A DNA stretch of 29,208 bases from JAYZDB01 sp036338025 (lineage in GTDB: Bacteria > Planctomycetota > UBA1135 > UBA2386). This document shows, piece by piece, positions 1 to 5,899 of the stretch. A program made the position numbers and the translations under genes. Each line of letters opens with the position of its first letter. Position 1 is the first letter of the stretch. The notes beneath the pieces were generated by a model. It saw only the letters and a list, made by a program, of their open reading frames with translations, did not search any database and was not told where the DNA came from. The stretch spans positions 1 through 29,208 of the forward strand of contig JAYZDB010000103.1 of the NCBI GenBank assembly GCA_036338025.1, read 5' to 3'.

Positions 1-226
1 CGTCCGTGGTCTCTGCTTGCTCGCCGCCGTCAGTCGCCGCATCTGCCTTCATCTGCTTCTTCGACTTGGTCTTGAAGTGGGTGCGAACCTTGGCAAGGCC
101 GGTGACGGGGTCACCATCCTCCCACTTACCGATCTTCTTGAGGGCCTCCAGGCGCTCAACGCGGGTCCAGACGTTGCGTATACCAATCAGGTGGCCGGAA
201 TTCTTGAGACTCGAGTGGATGGACAT
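1..226 (-). CDS. PVC-group small basic protein (3' end outside window)
   Basis: At least 75 residues, starting MSIHSSLKNSGHLIGIRNVW and followed by TRVERLEALKKIGKW. This matches the short 'small basic protein' family annotated in Planctomycetes, Verrucomicrobia and Chlamydiae (opening MSIHSSL, an RxERxE-like core, then G-W-x-x-G-D and a basic tail KVRTHFKTKSKK). Its role is not established; basic charge and small size suggest nucleic-acid or ribosome binding, which is inference. The frame is still open at base 1, so the C-terminus is missing. After the usual basic end at about residue 60 it continues into an acidic stretch (ADAATDGGEQAETTD). The start is the ATG at 226-224 and has no clear Shine-Dalgarno. 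It lies 65 nt downstream of the SPOR-like gene on the same strand, so cotranscription is plausible. It is a useful lineage marker. Confidence 0.82.
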   Translation of the reverse strand, partial: MSIHSSLKNSGHLIGIRNVWTRVERLEALKKIGKWEDGDPVTGLAKVRTHFKTKSKKQMKADAATDGGEQAETTD

Positions 227-291
227 GGGGTCAGGTATGTACGTGCCCCGTGATGTGGGCAAACGTCTTTTTGATGTGCGTGGCGGGTTTT

Positions 292-1041
292 CTACTTGCC
301 GGACCGGTCAGGGGTGTCCTTCCGGTCAAGGTCCTTCAACTCCGGGTCAACCTCGAACCGGAGGTCCGCCTCATGTTTCCGAATCAACGCGAGGACAGCA
401 CCCTTGTCGGCGTACGAAGCGACGTAGCATAGGGTCGCCCAGCTGAAAATCGACCCCTTCCTTCCTACCGGCATGATCCGGGTGTCATGGAGTCCGCGTG
501 CACGCAACTCCTGCGCCAGGCGGGCCGCCCGCTGTTTTTCCTCCGGGGCGAAAGTCCCGATGACGAATACATAGCGCCCCAGGCGTTCCTGGGCGGCCTC
601 CTCATCGAGGTAGCCCGGCCGGCCTGGCTGCGTGAAGCGGCTCGGGGTCTGCGCCTTCGGGGTCGGCTTGTTGAGTCCCTCGTCAGCGGTCGCACCCATG
701 CTGAACTGGCCCAGCGTGAAACCGCTACCCAGGGTCACCACCAGCATCGCTGCCAGCATCCAACCCGGCAGCAACAAGCCGCGCGGCACCGGGCGCGACC
801 GGCCCTTGGCCGGACGGGTGCGTGGCCGCTTCGGCGGTGCTTCGCGCTGGCTGACCCGCAGCGACCGCATCGCACCATGGAACCAACGTCCGAGCGTCGA
901 ACCGACTCCGTCTGTGGTGGCGGAACTCGCTGCGGAAGACCTGGAGCCGGCCGCCTTTTTGCTACGAGCAGTGGGTGCCTGCGTGCGCGCCTTGTGGCGC
1001 TCCGCGAGCATCACGAACAGATCCTTGCCCTTGCGTACCAT
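292..1041 (-). CDS. Single-pass membrane protein with SPOR-like C-terminal domain
   Basis: 249 residues. Residues 1-88 are strongly basic and Ser/Ala/Arg/Pro-rich and would be cytoplasmic. One hydrophobic segment lies at about 90-112 (LLPGWMLAAMLVV...). A Pro/Thr linker follows, then a compact alpha/beta domain at about 155-230 (YVFVIGTFAPEEKQRAARLA...ARGLHDTRIMP). That domain looks like a SPOR/SPOR-like peptidoglycan-binding module, with a V-x-x-G-x-F opening strand and a helix carrying the A-x-x-L-x-x-x-L-x-x-x-G pattern. SPOR domains bind denuded glycan strands, usually at division septa, so an inner-membrane-anchored wall-sensing role is inferred. The ATG at 1041 is preceded by GGGAGG four nt upstream, which fixes the start. 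It sits 155 nt downstream of the TMTC-like gene on the same strand. The SPOR assignment rests on pattern only and is moderate. Confidence 0.78.
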   Translation of the reverse strand: MVRKGKDLFVMLAERHKARTQAPTARSKKAAGSRSSAASSATTDGVGSTLGRWFHGAMRSLRVSQREAPPKRPRTRPAKGRSRPVPRGLLLPGWMLAAMLVVTLGSGFTLGQFSMGATADEGLNKPTPKAQTPSRFTQPGRPGYLDEEAAQERLGRYVFVIGTFAPEEKQRAARLAQELRARGLHDTRIMPVGRKGSIFSWATLCYVASYADKGAVLALIRKHEADLRFEVDPELKDLDRKDTPDRSGK

Positions 1042-1113
1042 CGGCCCTCCCGGGGATTGTGTGCTTACCGCTTGTCGTCCAACGGCCTGACCGCACCGCC
1101 GTTACGGGCCTGG

Positions 1114-1142
1114 AGGTTAGCAGACCGACCTGCTGACATCAA
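1114..1142 (-). promoter_or_regulatory. Candidate sigma70-type promoter for the SPOR-like gene
   Basis: On the minus strand TTGATG (1142-1137) and TAACCT (1119-1114) are separated by exactly 17 nt, about 72 nt upstream of the ATG at 1041. The hexamers match the consensus 4/6 and 3/6, so only the spacing and the intergenic location support it. Confidence 0.28.
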
Positions 1143-1196
1143 CGTCGCTTGCGCACGATCGACAGCCCTGCTCCCGGACCGTCGCGGCGCCGGGAA

Positions 1197-3848
1197 CTAG
1201 CGCGAGATCCGCTGGCGAATCTTCTCCAACATCGCCTCGCTGGCCGGGCCGGGCTCCTTCAAGAAGGTCTCGGCCCGGCTGCGGGCCTCCGCCTCACGCC
1301 CCATCCTCTGCAGGGTGTCGAGCAAGGGCAGGACGTATGGACTGACATCCGCCTGCTTCGCGCGACCCAGCCTGATCGCCGCCTCGAACGCCACCACCGC
1401 GTCCTGGAACCTGCTCTGCTCCATCCGTGCGAGGGCGAGGTGAAAGTGGCCCTCCGGCCGCAGCGGCAGCAAGGCGGTGAAACGCCCGAGGCTGGCGACA
1501 GCCGCCTTGGCGCGGCCGTTCTCCAGGTCCCGCAAGCCCTGTTCCTGCAGGCCGAGGCAGTGGCTGCGGTAGGTACGGAGCACCGGTCCACGCTCGACGC
1601 TGGCCGGCGCGAGTTTCAGGAACTGCTGGAAATGATCCATGGCGAGTTCCTTCTTGGCGGCCAGGAACAACTTCCAACCGAAATCGCGGTGTGCGGTGGC
1701 CAGCCGACGCACAACGTCGGCGTCCCCAGGCATCGCCAGCCGGGCATTTTCGATCAGCACGATGGCCTTGACGTAGTTCTCGAACTTCGGCGGCTTGCTG
1801 CGCATCAATACCATCGCCCGCACCAGGAAGCCCTTCGGATCCTCGGGGTTGAGGAGTTCGATCCGGGCCGCCAGCTTGCGGAGTTCCTCGGGCAAGGCCT
1901 GGTCTTGGATCTGCAGGCCCTGCGCCGACAACAGGCTGGCCAGCATGACACGCCCCTGCTGGCTCGCGCTGTGGTTCTTGACATACACTTCGAGGTACTG
2001 GCGTGCATCGACCGACTGCCCCTTGGCGGTCAAGACCATGACGAGATAGAAGTGCAGCCGCGGGTCGTCGATGCCGGCGGCCAGGGCCGCGCGTACACAA
2101 TCCTCGGCCTCTTGCGGCATCTCGTTGTCCATGTACAGGCGGCTGAGCAGGAGGCGGGGTTCGATGCGGGTCGGGGCCACCGCGATCGCCCGCTCGAACT
2201 GCGTCAGGGCATCCAGCACATCGCCGCGCGCTTCCAGGATGCGCCCCTTGAGCAAGCGTGCGCGGAAGCACCTCGGCTCCACCGACAGGGCCTGATCGGC
2301 GAGGGCTTCGATCTGCGCGGCGCGTCGGTCACCCTTCTCGATCCACGGCGTCTTCGGCTGGTCACCAGCCGCCGCCGCCAGCGCGGCAAATTCGCGCTCG
2401 GCGCGGGCCGCCACCACCTCCGGGTGGGCCGGCGCCAGGCTACTCGCCCGACCGATGTACTCCTGGACCTTGGCATCGTAGTTCTCGATCGAAAAACACT
2501 CCGCCGCCAACAAGTAGGCCCGCAGTGTCTGGTTCTTGTCGCCCAGGGCCTCGGCAGTCCGGCACAGTTGTTCGGCCGCCAGCGATGCCTCGCCAGCTCG
2601 GCCTTGGCGAGTCAGCACCCCGACGTAGGTCTCCTGCAACCCGAGCTTGCGGGTCGACGCCGGCAGTTGCGGCAGGGCCATGCGCAGGATGTCGATGGCA
2701 CGCTGCTGGCTGGCACCATCCTCCAACTGCGCCAGGTACTCACCGTGCAGGGCGGCCGCCAAGGGTTGCGAACCGGCGGCGGCAAACACGGACCCGGCAT
2801 CGCGATAGATCGCGTCGCGCCGCCAGTCGACCACCACCATCAGCAGCACCGCCAGGCTGACCACGACCCTCGCCGCGCGACCTAGCTGGCTCAGCGAACC
2901 GACCACCACCGCCAAGCCCGCGGTCACCAGGTAGCCAGCGACGTCCGGCGCCAACGGCACCCGCCAGACCGCCGGCACGGCTCCGACAGATACCAGGCCG
3001 AGCCCGGTCGCCAGGGCCGGATGCCGGCGACACGAGGCGATCGCCAACATGCCCAGCGCCACGATCAGGCCCAGGCCGAGGGCCGCGCCCTCAGCGCCAG
3101 CATGCGCAGCCAGTCCGAGTGGAGTGGCCGGTACGAAGATCGCGAGCAAGGGGGCGGACAGGGCACCCAAGGCCAGGGAGTCCAGGCCCAGTGGCCAGGA
3201 AGCGTAGCTGGCCAGCACCAGCAGCACCGGCGCTGCGGTGGCAGCTGCCGGCAGCAACCACCGGCCCCCGACCCGCAGCCCGGTCAAGGCCGCCAGCCCC
3301 GGCAAGACCGCGGCGGCAAACGGATTGCAGGCCGCCGCCAGGCTGGCGAATACAGCCGCGACCAGGTAGTGCATGCGGCGGTCGGTGTAGGCACCTCGCG
3401 CCACCGCGGCGAGGCACAAAAACGTCCACAAGGCAGCGAGAATCAAGGCTCGGAAACCCACGATCGAAACCGTCTCGAAGACCGTCGGATGTACCGAGAA
3501 GACCGCCGCTCCACAAACCGCGCCCGCACGCTGGACACCAAGGCGCATGAGGAGGCCCAACAAGACCGCCGCCGCCAGCAGATGTAGCAACACCGACTGC
3601 CCGTGGGCGACCGCGGCGAGGCTGTCGGGGTCGCTCGCCACCAGGCGGTCCAGCGCGAAGGACCACTGCACCACTGGAATCGGCGAGCCTGACAACGGCG
3701 CCGACGCGTCCCCCGTACACGCCGCATCGGTCGCCGCCACCAAACCGGGGGGCGAAACCAACTTGGGGAACCAGAGGGCGAACAGGCCCAGGACCGCGAG
3801 CAGCAGGACCGTCCGGATACCTGGTCGCCGGTAGCTTTCGGGTGTCAT
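1197..3848 (-). CDS. TMTC-like polytopic membrane protein with C-terminal TPR array
   Basis: 883 residues in two halves. Residues 1 to about 342 carry roughly nine to eleven hydrophobic segments. They include W-S-F-A-L-D at 62-67, a long helix with HGQSVLLHLLAA, and HPTVFETVSIVGFRA at 120-134. These resemble the repeated signatures of TMTC/O-mannosyltransferase-like GT-C proteins ('LSFALDxxLW', 'HPVxTEAVA...GRADLLA'). Residues from about 360 to the end are helical TPR units (for example RCFRARLLKGRILEARGDVL, and EGHFHLALARMEQSRFQD near the end). The family is thought to glycosylate exported proteins from lipid-linked sugars. The first extracytoplasmic loop here is short and shows no obvious Asp-Asp or D-x-D acidic pair, so activity is uncertain. 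The start ATG at 3848 comes just before TM1. It is divergent from the DUF481 gene and upstream of the SPOR-like gene. A non-enzymatic TPR scaffold is the alternative. Confidence 0.88.
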   Translation of the reverse strand: MTPESYRRPGIRTVLLLAVLGLFALWFPKLVSPPGLVAATDAACTGDASAPLSGSPIPVVQWSFALDRLVASDPDSLAAVAHGQSVLLHLLAAAVLLGLLMRLGVQRAGAVCGAAVFSVHPTVFETVSIVGFRALILAALWTFLCLAAVARGAYTDRRMHYLVAAVFASLAAACNPFAAAVLPGLAALTGLRVGGRWLLPAAATAAPVLLVLASYASWPLGLDSLALGALSAPLLAIFVPATPLGLAAHAGAEGAALGLGLIVALGMLAIASCRRHPALATGLGLVSVGAVPAVWRVPLAPDVAGYLVTAGLAVVVGSLSQLGRAARVVVSLAVLLMVVVDWRRDAIYRDAGSVFAAAGSQPLAAALHGEYLAQLEDGASQQRAIDILRMALPQLPASTRKLGLQETYVGVLTRQGRAGEASLAAEQLCRTAEALGDKNQTLRAYLLAAECFSIENYDAKVQEYIGRASSLAPAHPEVVAARAEREFAALAAAAGDQPKTPWIEKGDRRAAQIEALADQALSVEPRCFRARLLKGRILEARGDVLDALTQFERAIAVAPTRIEPRLLLSRLYMDNEMPQEAEDCVRAALAAGIDDPRLHFYLVMVLTAKGQSVDARQYLEVYVKNHSASQQGRVMLASLLSAQGLQIQDQALPEELRKLAARIELLNPEDPKGFLVRAMVLMRSKPPKFENYVKAIVLIENARLAMPGDADVVRRLATAHRDFGWKLFLAAKKELAMDHFQQFLKLAPASVERGPVLRTYRSHCLGLQEQGLRDLENGRAKAAVASLGRFTALLPLRPEGHFHLALARMEQSRFQDAVVAFEAAIRLGRAKQADVSPYVLPLLDTLQRMGREAEARSRAETFLKEPGPASEAMLEKIRQRISR

Positions 3849-3875
3849 TCGTACTGGGGCTCAGAGGGGCGCCGG

Positions 3876-3905
3876 ACTATACAGTGTTGCCGACGGTGTT
3901 GTCGC
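3876..3905 (-). promoter_or_regulatory. Candidate promoter for the TMTC-like gene
   Basis: On the minus strand GCGACA (3905-3900, 4/6 to -35) and TATAGT (3881-3876, 5/6 to -10) are separated by 18 nt. The expected start would give a leader of about 20 nt before the ATG at 3848. It lies in the 132-nt divergent gap. Confidence 0.4.
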
Positions 3906-3915
3906 ACCGTATCAC
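3887..3915 (+). promoter_or_regulatory. Candidate promoter for the DUF481 gene
   Basis: TTGCCG (3887-3892) and TATCAC (3910-3915) are separated by 17 nt, each 4/6 to consensus, leaving a leader of about 60 nt before the ATG at 3981. It overlaps the opposing minus-strand candidate, so the two divergent genes could compete for polymerase if both are real. Confidence 0.32.
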
Positions 3916-3980
3916 GGGGTAGGGCAAACCGGTTTTCCCGATCGGAGGCACCGTCCGCCCGCCGAGCTTCCAAACCTGCC

Positions 3981-4826
3981 ATGAACCACTTCCTCCTCGT
4001 CCTGCGGTTCCTGACCGCGCTGAGCCTGACCGCAGCCCTGCCCGGCCAGCGCCCCACCAGCGAGGACCTCGGGCTGCGACCAGAATTAGCCGCATCGATC
4101 TTGGCCGGCTACTGGACCGCACCCGACAAACCCGAATGGAAAAGCGCATTCACTCTCGGGGCGATGGCCAGCAGCGGCAACACCCGTCGACGCAGCGCCA
4201 ATGCCGCCGCCGAGGCCGAACGCCGCGCCGGCCCACACCGCAGTTCCGCCAAGGCAGCCTGGAACTACGCCCAGACCAAAGCTACCGGCAGCGCTTCGTC
4301 GGGCGGGTATGAACTCGACCAACGGCACAGCCAGGGCAACCTCAAGCAGGACTACTTCATCAGCAAGAAGTCTTTCCTGTTCGTCGGCACCGAGGCTACC
4401 AACGACTACGACCGCAACCTCGCGCTTCGCCTCACCACCACCACCGGCATCGGTGTACAACTGATCGATGCCGCTGCCACCCGATACGCGATCGAGATCG
4501 GTGTCGGGTACTACGGCGAAGAGTCGCGCATCGCGAACACCCAGACAAACGGCTACGCGACCGGCAAAGTGGTCTCGAGTTTCGAACGCCAGTTCGATGA
4601 CACCTGGCAGCTACTCAGCACCATCACCTACCTGCCAAGCCTCGATGACCAAGACGAGCTGTCAGGCACTTCGGATACCCGGCTGCGCGCCAAGATGGCG
4701 AAGGGCATGTTCGCCCAGCTGCAGTGGATCGTCGACTACGACAACACACCCCTGGCCGACGTTGCCGGCAACCCCAACACCCGCATCGACCATCAGTTCT
4801 TCCTGTCGGTCGGCTGGAGCTTCTGA
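3981..4826 (+). CDS. DUF481/YdiY-like outer-membrane beta-barrel protein
   Basis: 281 residues. The N-terminus is a signal peptide (hydrophobic FLLVLRFLTALSLTAAL, then GQRP), so the protein is exported. The mature part has alternating strand-like segments typical of the DUF481 family of salt-stress or putative outer-membrane barrels. These include WKSAFTLGAMASSGNTRRRS near the start of the domain (the family's 'G...SGNT' hallmark), a central KKSFLFVGTEATNDYDRNLALRLTTTTGIG region, and RYAIEIGVGYYGEES. The chain ends HQFFLSVGWSF: a terminal aromatic Phe is the usual beta-signal recognised by BamA, which is also encoded in this window. Function within the family is unknown. No Shine-Dalgarno is evident at the ATG. 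The uracil-DNA glycosylase gene follows after 8 nt, implying one transcript although the functions are unrelated. Confidence 0.88.
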   Translation: MNHFLLVLRFLTALSLTAALPGQRPTSEDLGLRPELAASILAGYWTAPDKPEWKSAFTLGAMASSGNTRRRSANAAAEAERRAGPHRSSAKAAWNYAQTKATGSASSGGYELDQRHSQGNLKQDYFISKKSFLFVGTEATNDYDRNLALRLTTTTGIGVQLIDAAATRYAIEIGVGYYGEESRIANTQTNGYATGKVVSSFERQFDDTWQLLSTITYLPSLDDQDELSGTSDTRLRAKMAKGMFAQLQWIVDYDNTPLADVAGNPNTRIDHQFFLSVGWSF

Positions 4827-4834
4827 TTCCCATC

Positions 4835-5719
4835 ATGACGGACGGCTGGCTGGCAGTACTCGGACACCTTCAACACGCAGCCGAGAGCTACGGGGAGGAC
4901 CTGCCGCTGCCGGGCTTGGGCCAGGGTCCGCTGATCCCACGCCAGGCACCGGTCCCGCCACCCGGCGGCCGACGCCACGCGGCAGACACCGCCGTCAGCG
5001 ACGGTCCTCGAACCCGGCAGCACCGCGCGCCTGCTGCCCGCCGCACATCGCCGGGCCGCACCGATCCACCGCCAGACCCGGCCGAGGGCCTGCGGCCGGC
5101 GGCCGCCCAGTCGGCACCTGACGGCGATCCCTCCCAGCGTCTGCTGGCGCTGCGCGAGGAGGTCCTGCCCTGCACCCGGTGCAAACTACGCCAGGCCGCA
5201 ACCCAGGTGGTGTTCGGGGAAGGCAGCCCAACCGCCCGGGTGATGTTCGTCGGCGAAGCCCCCGGGCAGGTCGAGGACCAGCAGGGTCGCCCATTTGTAG
5301 GGCGGTCCGGCAAACTCCTCGACAAGATCATCGAGAATGCCATGGGTCTGCGCCGCGAAGACGTATTTATCGCCAATATCAACAAGTGCCGACCGCCCGA
5401 CAACCGGGACCCCGAACCCCTCGAGATCGCCAGTTGCCTACCCTGGCTCCGCTCCCAGATTCAGATCATAAATCCAGACGTCATAGTCACTTTAGGTCGT
5501 GTCGCGATGTGGAATCTGCTCGGGATCACGGACAGCATGGGGCGGATGCGAGGACGCCAGCTCGAATACGAGGGGATCCCGGTGGTGCCGACCTGGCACC
5601 CCGCCTACCTGCTGCGCAATCCGGCCGCCAAGAGCGAAACCTGGGCCGACATCAAGCGGATCAACCGCCTGCTCGGCAACCCCGAGGTGCCGAACCGCCA
5701 AGAGACGGACTCCCCCTAG
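4835..5719 (+). CDS. udg: Family-4 uracil-DNA glycosylase with long disordered N-terminus
   Basis: 294 residues. It removes uracil from DNA (deaminated cytosine) to start base-excision repair. The catalytic region (about 105-280) carries the family-4 signatures: GEAPG at 140-144 followed by E-D and GRPFVGRSGKLLD (motif A), and HPAYLLR at 255-261 (motif B). Four cysteines fit the 4Fe-4S cluster: C113 and C116 (C-T-R-C), C185 in NKCRPPDNRDP, and C201. The first 100 or so residues are Pro/Ala/Arg-rich and look disordered; family members are usually near 200-230 residues, although N-terminal extensions do occur. I chose the ATG at 4835 (MTDGWL), 8 nt after the DUF481 stop. An in-frame upstream ATG at 4724 would overlap that gene by over 100 nt and translates as a frame shadow. 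Cytoplasmic. Identity is very secure; only the start is uncertain. Confidence 0.95.
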   Translation: MTDGWLAVLGHLQHAAESYGEDLPLPGLGQGPLIPRQAPVPPPGGRRHAADTAVSDGPRTRQHRAPAARRTSPGRTDPPPDPAEGLRPAAAQSAPDGDPSQRLLALREEVLPCTRCKLRQAATQVVFGEGSPTARVMFVGEAPGQVEDQQGRPFVGRSGKLLDKIIENAMGLRREDVFIANINKCRPPDNRDPEPLEIASCLPWLRSQIQIINPDVIVTLGRVAMWNLLGITDSMGRMRGRQLEYEGIPVVPTWHPAYLLRNPAAKSETWADIKRINRLLGNPEVPNRQETDSP

Positions 5720-5756
5720 CCCCTTGATTTCGCACATCTTCCCCGCCATCTCCAGC

Positions 5757-5785
5757 TTGACCCTGATCCCGGGGCACGCTACGGT
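5757..5785 (+). promoter_or_regulatory. Candidate promoter for secretin-like gene A
   Basis: TTGACC (5/6 to -35) and TACGGT (3/6 to -10) with an ideal 17-nt spacer, giving a leader of about 105-110 nt before the ATG at 5900. The weak -10 limits confidence. Confidence 0.33.
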
Positions 5786-5802
5786 CCGCCAACCCCTCTC
5801 CA

Positions 5803-5818
5803 TGGGCGAAATCGCCCA
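5803..5818 (+). other. Leader hairpin upstream of secretin-like gene A
   Basis: TGGGCG and CGCCCA form a perfect 6-bp stem closing an AAAT loop (an inner A-T pair could extend it). It lies about 80 nt before the ATG at 5900, with no T-run after it. It could be a terminator for the upstream glycosylase transcript, an operator dyad or an RNA stability element. Confidence 0.35.
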
Positions 5819-5899
5819 GTGGGCACTGTGTGGAAATCCCGATCCACTTACCCCTCTAAATTTGCGCTTGCCGCCCAGCTTCCCCCAGGAAGACCCAGC

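Noticed and set aside
1149..2885. 578-codon open frame on the plus strand
   Set aside because: It lies opposite the TMTC-like gene, is Arg/Gln/Gly-rich without a domain or start signal, and is the usual antisense shadow of a GC-rich gene.
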